The notes: a model not told the origin generated them from the sequence alone. A DNA stretch of 64,000 nucleotides from Cheiracanthium punctorium (GCA_038373885.1 JAWZYV010000771.1:248001-312000); one strand, 5' to 3'. Positions 1-11,910 are shown, counted from the stretch's first letter. Translations and numbers: made by a program.

Positions 1-494
1 ATATAGTCATTGTATTTCTTTTTTAAATTCTCATCATTCAAAAGAAAAATCAATTTTAAGATATGAAATGATTATTTTTTAGTTGGAATAGTGCACATAG
101 ATAAAAAACTCGTAATTAAAAAAAATAAATTAAGCTGGTGAAGACTAAATAAAGTAACTAATGGATGAAATCGGGGAATAACAACTCGTGAAATCACTGA
201 AAGACTAAATTTAATTAGGAATCATGTAAAATCAATTTCTCAAACATCTGATACTGATTATAATTCATTATATAATATTGACAAGAAAGTTCGTCTAGGA
301 GTGGGCAAAATTAGCTCATTCTTCCACTTCATAATTAAAAAAGGCTAAGTGCGAAAAAAAAAAAACACTCAAAATACTACTGTTAAATGATAAAATAAAT
401 AAATAAAAACTTTGTGAAAAAATAAATACACATAAAATGCTACTTATATAAGCAACATTTTATTTCTGTTTTTTTCACATTTTATTTATTTTAC
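1..494. other. AT-rich sequence without recognisable feature
   Basis: Very AT-rich, with A-runs and AAAT-type low-complexity stretches near 350-480. No open frame of note, no inverted repeat and no similarity to other parts of the window was seen. It ends where the ~1-kb repeat begins. Confidence 0.6.
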
Positions 495-1481
495 TAGGGG
501 CAAGGACCCCAGACTCGCTACGCTCGCTTTTCGTATAAGGCATTAAGCCCCTAATAAGGCTTATTCGTAAAAAAGACATAATTTCAACAGACAAAACCCG
601 AAGATTGGATCAGATAGAATGTTACTGAGCTACACATTGCTTGTTTCTTGCATGTTCATTGGTACATAAAAATTTAAAATTCACAGTACAGTAGACCCTC
701 CCTCCCCCTCATAACACGGAAGATATTTTGTTATGGGAATCCGTGTTGTACGGATCCTGAGCTATACTCCACCTGGAGTGCGGACTCCGCTTATAATCGC
801 TGAAAAAATTATTTGCACTCCTCAGGAACACAATGATATTTAATGTTGCCATTCAAAAGTTATATTAATTAGAAGCTAAAGCGTAATAAAATCAGAACAG
901 CTGTTTCAGCTGTATTTTTAATAATGTAAAACGCAAGACACTTTCTTCCAATCCCACCTTCTTCTCCGAATTTGCCACCCATGGCGATTTTTTATTATTT
1001 GGCGACTTGCGTACATGTAAAGTTAATAAAAGCTACGGAACAGATAGGAACGCTTGCCACCAATGGCGACTTTTCATTATTTGGCGATTTACACATGCTC
1101 ACAACCTATAATTACTGTTCATTTAAGGTTACCGGAAAACCGTTATCCATATTTTCATTTACATAATCGTTTGCAGATTGGCGTACTTAGCACCACGAAT
1201 TATACCATCTCGTCGCGCTAGCAAATATCCAAAGTGTACTATAACTGTTATAATGGCATAGTGAACGCCGCCAAATATTTCTACTGGTAGGAAATAATCT
1301 AGCTGCACCGAACCGGCTTTAAAATTATCTGCATTTTAATTATTTTTCATTTTCAAGATATTAGTTATTCTGTTTTGGAAAAACGAATAATCGCTAATTC
1401 TAAACTCCTGTTGTCTAAGCGAACTTACTATATGAAAATTGTCAACTTTGTGTAACACATTTTGAGTTACGTATTTCATAT
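495..1481 (+). repeat. ~1-kb interspersed repeat, copy 1
   Basis: This segment matches 61168-62189 in the same orientation, with a low level of substitutions and a few small indels. Both copies open with CTAGGG followed by a short GGGG/CCCC-type inverted pair and the phrase CAGACTCGCTACGCTCGC, and both lose similarity just after TTTTGAGTTAC. There is no coding capacity; internal phrases such as ATGGCGA and TTTGGCGA recur. On the minus strand the CTAG-end next to a small hairpin recalls a Helitron or Helentron 3' end, but the hairpin directly abuts CTAG rather than lying about 10 nt inside, so the class is unproven. Confidence 0.8.
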
Positions 1482-1514
1482 TATTGTAAAATATTTATAG
1501 AAAAAAACAGTTGA

Positions 1515-1686
1515 TGCCTATTCTACAGCTTACAAAATATTGTATCAATAGATTAAAGCTGTTGTGAACTAATAGTATTTAAATATATGTAAAAAATACA
1601 TGTGAAGCATATTCTGTAGCTTACGAAATATTGTAACAATAGATTAAAGTTGTTGTGAACTAATAGTATTTAAGTATATGTAAAGT
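1515..1686 (+). repeat. 91-bp tandem duplication
   Basis: Two direct copies with a period of about 91 bp; the phrase TTCTACAGCTTAC begins at 1521 and its variant TTCTGTAGCTTAC at 1612. Both copies also share ATAGATTAAAG and GTGAACTAATAGTATTTAA. It lies immediately 3' of the ~1-kb repeat and is absent after the sister copy at 62.2 kb. Confidence 0.85.
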
Positions 1687-2079
1687 TATGTGGCATACTT
1701 TTATGTCGCATTTTTGGGACCCGTTGTTTAAGTCTCAAATTGGCCTTTAATATGAAAAACATAGGTTTTTATAAACATAGTTTTCTCCAACTCCGGTTAT
1801 CGCGACACTTATGACTATACTTTTTGTGGTACCGAGCGTATAGGGATAACGAGGTCCGACCGTAATAGCATTTTATTGATTTGGAGATGTTCGCAGAATG
1901 ACTTGTAGAAGATGATTATAAAATTTTTAGAGATTGGAGACCGGTATGCAGCCAGGAAGAGGGTGGAAACCAATTGATAACGAACCTTTCATAGAAGTCA
2001 GTACTGCCGAGGCTGAAAGAGCTTTCAATTCAAGTTGAAAGAGCTATTCTTCAGCAAGAGCTTGATCGGCGTGACATGA

Positions 2080-2893
2080 GCTTGCGATACCGTGGTCAAC
2101 AGTTCGAAAAATTCTGCAATGCATTTTAAAATGGACTTTGTATGAGAACCATGTGGTGCAAATGCTACAACCCCATGACCACCAAAGACGCTTTGAATTT
2201 GCTTGCCTTTTTTGTGCGAGAATGGAAGTTGATTCTGGGGTCAGATGAGCTGCACTTTTCTTTAGAAGGAGCTATGAATAATCGAAATTGCCGCCTATGG
2301 GCTGCATCATTTCCTAATGTCTTGCACCAACAGCCACTTCATTCTGATTTCGTGTAAGCATTGTGTGGATTTATATATACTGCTGATTTTATTCTCGGAC
2401 AATTCTTCTTTGAATTCTCACACTCCTCAAGGTCCTAAAACATGCTCTGTCATGAGTGCACGTATACAATGAACGCCTTAAAACAGCAAGTCATCCAGCT
2501 TCACAGGAACGGCATTGTTTGCAGACCACCGTCTGCACCGAGAATGCAGCAACTCCCCTCATTGTCAAGTCAAACTACTTCGATGGGATGACTTCGGCCA
2601 GGATCCTACAGTACACACAACTTTTCCGGATTCCTTCACCCGAATTAAATCTCTGACATATGCCATTGATATATATGCTATATATCAATGGTGATATCTG
2701 GTTGTGGGGATTCCTAAAAGATCGTAGTTGTAGAGGAGGAATTAGGACTTTACCAGTTGAAAGTGAGCATTACAAGCCACGTTACTGATGTGATGTCACT
2801 TGAGAGTTTATGCAGGCTAACATTGAGCATACTATAAAGCGCTTTCAACACGTAATTGATGTCCATGAAGTACACGTTAAGCAGATTCTGTAA
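2080..2893 (+). pseudogene. Broken IS630/Tc1-mariner-like transposase
   Basis: A decayed transposase readable only by changing frame several times. Seen: a helix-rich N-part starting WSTVRKILQ near 2092 and continuing to about 2247; then, in another frame, SDELHFSLEGAMNNRNCR (about 2238-2295), which has the layout of the first catalytic Asp region of insect DDE transposases (SDEAHF...NCRYW); then HQQPLHSDFV and CGFIY; and a C-part GDIWLWGFLKDRSCRGG (from about 2691) corresponding to the usual D-FLWGYLKD-VY motif, ending IDVHEVHVKQIL and a stop at about 2893. Several internal stops and frameshifts make it non-functional. In this family the protein cuts and pastes the element by recognising its terminal repeats. 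The exact subfamily is not determinable by eye, and no terminal inverted repeats were found around it. Confidence 0.75.
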
Positions 2894-4600
2894 TTGAAAA
2901 AATGCTAATGATTCTGTCAGATTTTTTGCTCTTGTTTGAAGATTTTAACTTTTTTTTTTCTTAAATCTTTCCCCCGAGGTTCATGTGACGTATATACCAA
3001 GTTTGATCAAAATCCGATAGCCACCTTGTATATTTCATGTTTATTATTAGTATTATTTATTTCACTATACTCTCAGTACTTTGGCACGAGATGTATATAT
3101 ATTTGCTGCTTCTTATTTTTTAATAAATTTGATATAGGTGGAGCGGCACCAGTCTCCGGACCAGTGATTTGGAAACAATGATTGAAATATTAAATTAGTT
3201 AATACGGACCAAATGACCATATCGATGCTATGTAAGAAGTTGAAGAAGTCGCAACAGCTTCAAGCCAGTTGTCCTCGCAGAATGATCAGAATTCTCCCAT
3301 CCTTGCCTTTTATACTCAGAATCGCAGGAAGGAACGAGATTATGCAAATTAATATATTTTACTGAGTAAAAAGGTGCCAACATTTCCTGGTGGCGACTTT
3401 TGGTACTAATTTTTTGCTTCAAATATCAAAATCCCATGTTCCACCATGAAACTTGGTTATGTGCCATCCAATACTTTGTATGCTAGAGAACTTTGAACAC
3501 TTCATGTTTTTTTATAACCACTCTGTAAATACATACACACAAATATGAATAAACATTAGTCTTACCAACACTGAATATTCGGCTCGAAGCAGTAAAACAC
3601 ATTTTGAAGGTTTTGCGATTTTTATTTCACTTTATTTCGAGCATTTCTGGGAGATAGAAAAAAAAAAGCAGATATGGGAATGAAAAGCACTTCGTTCCCA
3701 TGAATGCAGTTTTCACGAGAATGTATTCATTTTGCATGAAATGAGTTCTTCGATGTTATTCTACCACCGAATATTTACACTGGAGGAAACAAAAGCCTTT
3801 TCTTCGCAGAAAGGAAAGAAAAAATGACGAAACGTTTGCTCTGAAATGAGTATCTTGAATGCCGCAGTAAAAATATACGAGTAAACAATTCTGTTTTTCT
3901 GGGGGGGGGGGACTCTGGAAACAAAAACAATTATCAGAAAAACAGAAATGTGTTTTAGGACTGCACATGCAGAATGGTTTTTTTTTTATAAATTCCACTC
4001 TTTGCATGACATGCTTCATATTTAAAATTATAACACTTCTAGACTAAAATGTTGTTGGAAACTGTGAGAGTAATTCCAAATTAATGCAGTTCTCATTCTG
4101 AAAATTCCACAATATTAATTTTATTAAATTAAATGATTATTACGATGATCAAAACTGAAATTTAGGAAAAAAGGGTGGCATCCAAAATATTAATTTTCAC
4201 AGCAAGTAGGGATGCTGTGGATCTGGAGAAAGTAAGTGAATTATTTCTATGGCATATATATTATTTAAGGGGGGGTTCCTTGTTCTACTGATAAATTCTG
4301 AGGTGTATTAGCTCAGCTCACGTGGGGGCAGATATCAGCATAAGATCCCTGTCCGGTTTCTTATAGTTTTAAAGTTATTGCAGATAGAGGGGAATATCTA
4401 TCACTTTCAATATCTCTCATTTCTGAACTTACTAAAGAATATACACACGGAAAAAAATATTAAGAAATGAAGGAAAAAATCCTGTAAAAAAATATGAATT
4501 GCATTACAATATCTACCAACTGCCGACCTATGGTGTGGCGGAATTCGGACGCTGGCATAGGACCCGTTAAAGAAGAACAACTAGAATGCAGGGGAATATT
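2894..4600. other. Intergenic, no gene recognised
   Basis: Short open frames here show no domain-like composition. The stretch contains an 11-base G run at 3901-3911 and A/T runs. No inverted repeat or cross-match to the rest of the window was noticed. Confidence 0.5.
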
Positions 4601-4605
4601 TCAGA

Positions 4606-5567
4606 AGATGAAGATCGTCGCTTTGTGGATGAGGCACCCCTTCCGGGGTGACATAGGGCGCCGCCGTCGATTGTTGGTTGTGATACCGTCCTGGCTGCAT
4701 CACGTTTCTCTCCAAGCCCTCCTACCATTGACTAGGACCTTTTTTGTTCTTTTTTCTGAGACTTTCGTCGCCGTTCTCGGTTTCTTGCTACCTCCTCGGA
4801 GAGTCACTCTGATTTTAACATTCACGTCGTCCAGCCGTACTGTTTCCATCTCAACCTGTTTCATCGAATCTTCGGCTTCATGGACTGAATGGTGTGAGGT
4901 TTCAACTTCCCGTGATGGCTCATCGTTTCTTCTGCTGGTCGGTTTGCGTGTGCCAGGCGACCAGCGGTGTGGTGACTTTCCTGTGACTGATGGAGTTTCG
5001 GTTAAAGAATAGCTACAGACAGAAGGTTTGAAGACCGTAGCCGGGCTACTTCAGTTTAGCGTTAGCCGTCACTTTGTGAACGTGGCACCCTTTCCAGGGC
5101 GACGTTGGGCACCCTCCTCAGATGTTTGCTATGAGTCATCCTGGTTCGTTTACATCTCGCGCCAGCCACTCCTGGTCATTGGACTTTCATTGGACCTGGT
5201 CATTGGACTCATTCATTTTTCACGCTGCTTGTCGCTGTGTATTTTGGTCGTGGACGAGCAACCCGTTGCGAAGCCCACCCCTCGTATGTGGGGGAGAAGG
5301 CGGTCCGGCCTCCATTCCATCTCCTTTTCCATCTACAAGTTGCAGCTTGTTTGGCTCCTGTCTTGCTCTTTTGTTGTTTCGACTAAAGACGTTCTGTGTT
5401 CCTGTTTTTACGAACCGCAACTCGATTTACGCCCCTGCCAAGTTTTTGGGGCCTTTTCTAATTCAAGATTTCTAAATTTACATCTCTTCAAATTTCATCT
5501 CTGGGGATAAGCGCGTGGCGCTGGTGCCCCATGAAAAACCCCTTTTCGGTTCGGTTCGGTGCTGTCC
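4606..5567 (+). repeat. GC-rich block with two ~120-bp related units (possible retrotransposon 5' region)
   Basis: Base composition jumps well above the AT-rich surroundings. A segment at about 4616-4735 and one at about 5067-5185 are related: both read CGTC(G/A)CTTTGTG followed by GGCACCCCTTCC- or GGCACCCTTTCC-like sequence, then a ...GGGC(G/A)CC stretch and a TC(C/A)TCCTGG-type stretch, about 451 bp apart. Open frames of 160-172 codons exist but show no recognisable domain, and GC-rich DNA lengthens chance frames. It abuts a Jockey-like 3' end at 5568, so it may be the 5' UTR/promoter portion of an internally deleted element. That link is inference only. Confidence 0.45.
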
Positions 5568-5949
5568 AAGAAGTTCTATAACAACATTAGGAACATCCCT
5601 AATGAAGTTATAGCAACCCTACCTGAATATGAGCCCTCGGACCCAGCGTTTCGAAGACGGCCTAAAGCAGTTCTCCACGCCCTGCAGACTTAACCAATAC
5701 CACGCAGCCTAGTAACCTGTCCGTGGAAATTCACCATTTATTGGTAGAGGGAGGACAGGTAGGCACCCACTGCATTAAAAAAAATATCTAAAAAAATGTC
5801 TAATCTTGTTCTTGACTCTCTGTCTGAATAACTGCGGCCTCGCCGCAACTACATACATCCAACACAAAACATACCACACACACAACAGACCGGAGGTAAG
5901 CGCGCCGCGCAGGTACTCCGAAAAAGTTTACTTCAGTCAGTCAGTCAGT
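5568..5949 (+). mobile_element. Jockey-like non-LTR retrotransposon, 3' fragment 1
   Basis: The first ~125 bp encode the same ORF2 C-terminus seen at 6.6 and 56.4 kb: KKFYNNIRNIPNEVIA, then EPSDPAFRRRPKAVLHALQT and a TAA stop at about 5691. The 3' UTR that follows matches the other copies (a GCGGCCTCGCCGC-type hairpin, then CGGAGGTAAGCGCGCCGCGC) and ends in a CAGT-repeat tail at about 5936-5949. It lacks the reverse transcriptase core, so it is a severely 5'-truncated or internally deleted copy. The class call rests on the related copy 2, which carries RT residues. Confidence 0.8.
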
Positions 5950-6018
5950 AAAAGGGACGTCGTTCACGAAAACCTTGTACAACATTTTCGTGAACGACAT
6001 ACCTCGTCCCTTTTACTA
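5946..6018. repeat. Short 5' inversion hairpin at the start of Jockey copy 2
   Basis: AGTAAAAGGGACG then TCGTTCACGAAAA on the left is the reverse complement of TTTTCGTGAACGAC and CGTCCCTTTTACT on the right; the right side carries an extra ATACCT. The right half is genuine RT coding sequence (NIFVNDIP), so the left half is an inverted stub of the element's own sequence. Confidence 0.7.
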
Positions 6019-6703
6019 AGCTAGCTTTGCACGCCGATGACACGGCGATTATAGCACGAGCCAAGAAATCAACCAGCATCTCCAGAACCACACGTACAAG
6101 ATTGTCCGGTGGATTCAAGACTGGAAGATTAAGCTCAACTCTTCTAAATGCAAGGCCATTTTTATTGGGAGGGAACTCCCGCCGTCACGAATCCACATCG
6201 GCAACAATGTCATCCATTGGGCCAACAGTGCTCTCTACTTGGGAGTCCAAATTGATAAATACCTCACCTGGAAGACTCATATTTCCAAACTCAGAGGCAA
6301 GATGACTGGTGCCTTCAACGGTGTCATCCCTCTCATCTTCACCAGGAAGATCAATACCCGGAACACAGTGCTTTTATACAAGGCACTCATCCGTCCCATA
6401 GCCACGTACGCTGCACCCGTCTGGGCGCACGCTGCCAAGACGCATATAAACTCGCTCTGCGCCAAAGAGCACAAACTGCTACGAGTGATCCGTTACGGTC
6501 ACCCGTACTTAGCAAACGACATCTTGCTGAAGGACCTGTGGATGAAGCCCCTCAGACAGCACATTCTCAAACTTGGCAGAAATTTTTACAAGAACCTGCG
6601 GGACGTCCCCAACGATATTATCATTGAGCTCCCGGACTGCGAGCCCTCGGACCCTGCCTGTCGCAAGAGGCCCAAGGCTGTTCTCCACGCCTATTCTGTC
6701 TAG
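5985..6703 (+). pseudogene. Reverse transcriptase C-terminal fragment (Jockey-like ORF2)
   Basis: Reading needs at least two frame changes: NIFVNDIP (about 5985) to FTKLALHADDTAIIARA (catalytic DD, about 6015-6063), then a frame holding INQHLQNHTYKIVRWIQDW and continuing to LGVQIDKYLTWKTHI (about 6240-6283), which runs open to the stop at 6701-6703. The last part has the usual thumb-like features LIRPIATYAAPVWAHAAKT and LLRVIRYGHPYLAND, and the family C-terminus RKRPKAVLHAYSV. Fingers, palm N-part and endonuclease are absent, so it is dead. No RNase H domain follows, consistent with the Jockey clade rather than the I clade, unlike the element at 48-54 kb. Confidence 0.85.
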
Positions 6704-6954
6704 CCTTTCTCACCCAACACCCACAGTCGAGTAACCCATCCTGTGAAGACCATGCTTAGCATTGGGGGAGGACGGGTCGATTTCTCAGCCACACCACTTC
6801 AGCTACTGTTCCAGGAATGTACTGTCTGGCTGAAACCTCGCGGCTTTGCCGCAAATTCACCATCATACAACACAATGTTCAGACCTTGCATTTCACACCG
6901 GAGGTTAGCGTGATTCAAGCAGGAACTCCACTAAGTCACTTTTCAGTCAGTCAG
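5985..6954 (+). mobile_element. Jockey-like non-LTR retrotransposon, 5'-truncated copy 2
   Basis: Contains the C-terminal half of a reverse transcriptase, a 3' UTR related to copies 1 and 3, and a CAGT-repeat tail ending at 6954. The coding part begins NIFVNDIP, passes HADDTAI (RT catalytic DD box) and, after frameshifts, continues to a stop at about 6703. Non-LTR elements copy themselves by target-primed reverse transcription, which commonly leaves 5'-truncated copies like this one. It directly follows copy 1's tail, so it landed at or next to an older 3' end of its own family. Confidence 0.85.
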
Positions 6955-7188
6955 GCCCAATAATGACGTGAAAACTTGGTCACGAGTTGTAAGGCTTTCT
7001 ATATCTAGGAGGCGTTGACAAAGGGCACGCTCTCTTATTTCGTTGCTCTACTTACGGTGCTGCTAGCGGTTTATAAGCATTGGCCGATACTGGACAGAAG
7101 TACTTTACCACTTTACTATGGAGGCACCTAATTGGTGGACCAGCATTGCTCGTATGAAGGGACAGACAAAATGATACCGAAGCCCATG

Positions 7189-7258
7189 CCCATAATCGAA
7201 CTTGAACCCATGGTGTGGTAGAATTGTTCTCTAGCCATTGCACAACCAGAGCGGCCTA
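7189..7258 (-). repeat. tRNA-like SINE head (candidate)
   Basis: On the minus strand the sequence from about 7258 reads GGCCGCTCTGGTTGTGCAAT, then GGCTAGAGAAC, and about 40 bases on GGGTTCAAGTTCGATTATG. The A-box-like and B-box-like elements are spaced as in a tRNA gene, the internal pol III promoter of SINEs. A proper CCA-stem cloverleaf was not established, so a decayed tRNA-derived SINE is more likely than a working tRNA. Confidence 0.45.
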
Positions 7259-7640
7259 ATCAACCAATATGCAACCATGCTTCTAATCACTTACTCAAGT
7301 AAATTTAAAGAAAATAAAAATCTAAAATTTCCAAGAATCTGTTCTTTTTCTCTTTAATAAAACATGCAAGAAAAGTTATTCCGTTTTTTCTCACTAATAC
7401 CGACAATTCCAGCACTGAGACACAGAATCATGCGAAGTACCTCGCTCTTTTCATCTTATATAAACAATGACAGTTTAAATTTGGTGTGATAGACAGGTAC
7501 AAAAATACAACTTTAGTCAGTCCCCTATCAAATATTTACGATGACAGCATTCCCGAATCCGAAGTGATTTAACTATTGCATATTGTACTGGGTAAAATAA
7601 ATAAATAAATGAATGAATAAAAAAACAATAAGCCAACTTA
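7259..7640. other. AT-rich intergenic sequence
   Basis: No gene, inverted repeat or cross-match noticed; contains a TAAATAAATAAATGAATGAATAA-type simple repeat near 7595-7620. Confidence 0.5.
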
Positions 7641-7649
7641 TGAAAACAA

Positions 7650-7860
7650 CCGCTGATGACAATGTGCTGGCAAAACGATTTTAAACCGTCCTGTTACAGC
7701 TCCATCATTCAACGGTATCGAAAGAAATATAATAGTATTTGAATTTGAAATGTTCTTCTGAAAGTTAGATACACTCCTTGTCAGAACACCAAGCGCTATA
7801 CGAGTTCTTTTTCTTATGACAATTGCATTTTTCTTCTTTTATAGTATTTCTTGGTTGCCT
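7650..7860 (+). repeat. Interspersed repeat, copy 1 of 2
   Basis: Shares several blocks in the same order with 12070-12350: GCTGATG(A/G)ACAA(T/C)GTG, GGCAAAA with TTTTAAA, then TATTTGAATTTGAAATGTTC followed by TT(C/T)T(G/T)-AA and CTTGTCA(G/A)AACA(C/T)CAA. Divergence is substantial. No coding capacity. Confidence 0.6.
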
Positions 7861-9533
7861 TAAGTATAGGGAAAGTTAATATCATTCTTTGAATGAAATA
7901 CTTAAAATTCTGGAAGATTTTTTTCCCTTTTCAATATATATTTGTTACAAACTTTTTAATACTTTCTATCAAAACTGAAAAGTGTTCAAGATTTTGGTGT
8001 TTGTCAGACTGTGGTCTAACTAAAGTAAGTATAATATGGATTGTGTTAAGAAATTTATATATGTTCTTTAGATGAACTATAAAAAATGTGCTGTTTAAAA
8101 AAAATACATGTGATTTTTTTAATAGACAGGCTTAAAAGCCTTTCAGTGTTTTAAGAATCTGAGCGTAGTCATTGGTGCGTAGGATTGGTGCAGTTCCGGG
8201 CTGTAGGAAGAGTCTGAGGGTGATGAATGACATCCAAGCGAAACTGCTTCTAACATCGTGGTGGTCTTCTTGGCTGTGTTAGATCTCGCGTTACTGAGGG
8301 AGGAACGCTCTACGCGGCGGCGCCTCTGAGAAAGAAGTGAAAAACTGCACGCCATTGTGGTTGAACATGTAAGGACATAAGTTTTATCCAGAGGGAATAT
8401 TTAAACTTATCCTACGAAACGACAAATATCTAAACCGATAAAGGGACTACGTCCAAAAATAACGTAATTTATGTACTATCTATATGCAATGATGTTTGTA
8501 TAAAATAAAGTATACACGTTTAACTGCAGGCATTGTAACTTTACTTTTGATCAACCTTATACGGTTACAATATAAGTAGTAGATTGATTTTCAAAGCACG
8601 CTTTCGCAAAGTTTTTTTAAAATGTATTTTAAATGCATTGTTTCCATTAAGAAATGTGATAACCAAAGGCACGTAAATTAGCTATAAAATTGACGTTTGA
8701 TAAATCATGACTTTAGTTCTAATGAAATGTACACATAGTCTCATAGAAACAAGAAACATTTTATTTAAAAAAATTTTAACTTTTAATTTAGAGAGTATTT
8801 TCTTTTATCTTTTAAAACACACAATTATCTAAAAATCTCTAACTTCTTGAATAACGTAGACTTTTATTTTGAAATTTGTACAAATCATGCTTTGTACGAA
8901 TATAAAAGTTCCCTAGCTTAATGGAAGAAAGTTAACAAAGCCTAAAAAATATTCAACTGGTTCGTGCAACTTTCACTTAAGTAAATGGCTTCTTCAAATG
9001 AGCTAATTACGCTAAATGTTTGCACTGGGTAACATTAATCGAATAACAATAGCCGCTATACGACTTAATAACAACTAGGTCTGCTCGATTATCACAAAGG
9101 CACAAGAGTGCGGCGCTTTTAGTTCTTTGCACAAACGACGAAGCTCAATACTTTTACAAAGTAGAAAGAGCATTTCGTTTTCCGATACGGGCAGTTTAAG
9201 CAAAGCGTCTGCAGTTAAAGGGCTCTGTGTAAAGGCAGTTTCCGATGAAAATATTTACCTTGAAAACTTTTTGGTCTGTTCTTAAAAGCTCTTTTCATTC
9301 AGAAATTATACGCGAAGCCGCTGCCCTCAACGGACTTTTGAGTTCAGAATACGTTGCTTCCAGAGTGATATGCCTTAAGTGCTTGAAGTATCTCAGAGAT
9401 ATCACTCGGTTTCTGCATTGTGCGTTGGTGAATGCAAACTGAAGTGCGTACCTTGTCTTTTCTAGCATTAGAGAATGAAATTAAGATTAATGTTTTGCTG
9501 GAGAGTTAGGCTCGAGGTCAAGCTTAAATCGAG
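7861..9533. other. AT-rich intergenic sequence
   Basis: Short open frames at 7893-8075, 8143-8355 (minus) and 9245-9442 lack any recognisable domain. No repeat or structure was noted. The 70-codon minus frame is Ser/Arg-rich and could be chance. Confidence 0.5.
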
Positions 9534-9534
9534 T

Positions 9535-9569
<35 letters not shown>

Positions 9570-9579
9570 TGTGTGTGTG
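9534..9579 (+). repeat. Microsatellite (T)n(GT)n
   Basis: About 23 consecutive T followed by about 11 GT units. A second, shorter GT run lies at 9897-9914. Confidence 0.95.
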
Positions 9580-9704
9580 CTTATACTATGTTTTTAACAG
9601 TATTTCTGCATGTTGTGTCAAAATTTTGAAGCGGCCTCCAAATAGATAGATCATGCGTTAATTTGGCGTTTATTCATAAATTTTTCTCCTCCAACTATTT
9701 CAAT

Positions 9705-9765
9705 CATTACTCAAGCTGTGTTTGAATATTAATTAATAGAATATTCAAACACAACTTGAGTAATG
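9705..9765. repeat. 26-bp-stem hairpin
   Basis: CATTACTCAAG...TTGAATATT at 9705-9730 is repeated inverted at 9740-9765 with one mismatch and a 9-base AT loop. The stem has no terminator-like or tRNA-like context. Confidence 0.85.
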
Positions 9766-11905
9766 GTGTGACTTTTAATTAAGTTCTAATGCAACTTAGG
9801 AAGTCTATAAATTAAAATGACGAATAATGAAAAACGTCCATTGGAGGCGATTTAAAGAAAAAATAACGGTAAAAACATAGGCGGGTGATGAATTAAGTGT
9901 GTGTGTGTGTGTGTCAGGGGTTGGGGGGAAGGGGGTTCAGAAAAGATGTTTGGTGGCTAAAGTTTTTTTTTTTTTACTAAATGGACTATATCTTGGGATT
10001 TTAACGCCGTTATTAATTCATTAACCTTATCTAGCAATTGATTAAATGACCTTCAGAGGCGAATTCTTGCTAGCTCATACTCCATCTCGTCTCTCGGTTT
10101 GTGTATTGGATTTCCTTTCAGCATTTTTCGATGGATCGTATTTGAATATTAAAAAGTGAGGAGCAAGGTATCTTTACCTGTGTAAGTGAGGGGACAGTTG
10201 CCCCTCACTTCCATATGTAAAGAGTTATCACGACGAGCTGCCGCCCAAGGATAAAAATAAGATTAGGTCTGTCGGACTTCTAAACTCCAGAATTTCTATA
10301 ATCCGGATAAAATATAGCCTGAAAATAATATAGTTATGTAACACAAGTCGAAATTTAAACATCAGAATTTATTAGGTATGTTTAAAAAAAAATGAAGCGT
10401 CTTCTAATAGTTCATAATAGCATCGTCTTCTCGTATAATTCTTTGATAAATATGTTTTATTTTTCATTTGTATGTTATTTTCTATTCAAAGAATGCAAGT
10501 CTATTTTTTAACACCTTGCAGGACCCTCCCCCACACCCCGAAAATACATGTTCTTATAAGACAGATTAGAATAGCACGGAGAAAAACTTGAGATCTTTTT
10601 TCCTATATCGCGCAATAAAAGGCTCGTACAACATGGTAAATAAATGAGACAGTTACTTCTGTATGCATTGTTGGACTCGAGCTTGACTAACTGCACTAAC
10701 TCTGGGTCTGGTCTAAGATCTGATCTAAGAGGACATATATATATATATAAACATTAACAGATGGTGCGATTTATCAAAAAGAAAGAAAGCAAAAGAGCTT
10801 AAATCAGACGATGATACTTAAGAATAGCAGAAATCAGTATTTATTACACACTTTTTACTGCACACATAAGTTTTTAAAACCAAGCCAATCAAAAACCAGC
10901 TGAAAGCGTGCCACATATCACAGGGCATTACTGAAAACATCAGATTTACAGAGCGATGGGCGGGAAAAGTTCCGCCTACAACGCCCACACTGAAATAATT
11001 TGTTCCCCGTAATCGGCAATAAACACTTGAAATTAAATAAAAGTAGAGCGATTTGATTGATTTATTTATTTTTTGAAAATATAGTAAAATAGTGTCATTC
11101 AAACAAGAATAGAAAGATTATGCATACTACATATATACATTGAGAGGCGGAGAGTACATTGAAGAGGCGGGGTTACATCCCAGTTAAGCGGAGATGTAAT
11201 TTCTGGTTGTCTTTTGCATAAAGTTTCCGGCACATAATGAATTAACTTGTGTTAAGACACGCTTTATTTACCTTACATAGAGTGCAATGTATAAGGATTA
11301 ATTTTTTACTCCTATGTGAAAGAAAAATTAAACTTTAGACAAAAATTCCTAATAGGCAACATCCATATAAACTGACTTTCATCATAAAGTCCATTGTTAT
11401 ACAAGGATATCTGTAGAAGTTAAGAGTAATAGTGGCAGAAAAATGAATCTAAAATAATTTTGAGCACTGAGGATAGTGATTGAAAAAATACATGATATTT
11501 AACTATAATTCAAACTTTTGGGGTGATAATTTTTTTTTTCAAACAAACATGTATTAGCGAACTTGTTTAAAAAAGTAAAATTTGCAGACCTTGCGCGACA
11601 GTTTCAAAATGTCTCGCTGATTTAATTTTTTTCTGTGTAATATATAGAAGTTTAACTTGAAAAATTTTCTCCAAATAGCAATAAATATAGTCAACTCACG
11701 CCCGTAATATATTATTTTCTATTTTCAAAAGCAATAAAAAAAATTTCCCATCTTTTTGTATTTAAATAAGCAGCAAATAGTCAAGAAATAAATAAATAAG
11801 AATTTAAGATATTTATTTTAGAAAAGCATAAGTTTAGACCAAAAAATGCATGCAAAATCCAGTCTTTATTTATTCACATAGAAATGAAGTATTAAACTCA
11901 GTTTG

Positions 11906-11909
<4 letters not shown>
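9766..11909. other. AT-rich intergenic with minor hairpin
   Basis: Contains GTGAGGGG(acagttg)CCCCTCAC with flanking AA/TT at 10184-10210 (10-bp stem, 7-base loop) and an (AT)n run near 10735-10750. No gene recognised. Confidence 0.5.

Positions 11910-11910
<1 letters not shown>

Noticed and set aside
4494..5510. Open frames of 160-172 codons in the GC-rich block as host genes
   Set aside because: Two frames are open at once, no domain is recognisable, related ~120-bp units recur in the block, and GC-rich DNA lengthens chance frames.
7189..7258. Functional tRNA gene on the minus strand
   Set aside because: A- and B-box-like parts exist but no convincing acceptor stem or full cloverleaf could be drawn; a SINE head is more likely.
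10184..10210. GTGAGGGG/CCCCTCAC hairpin as a transcription terminator
   Set aside because: No gene upstream and no T-run; intrinsic terminators are a bacterial feature not expected here.
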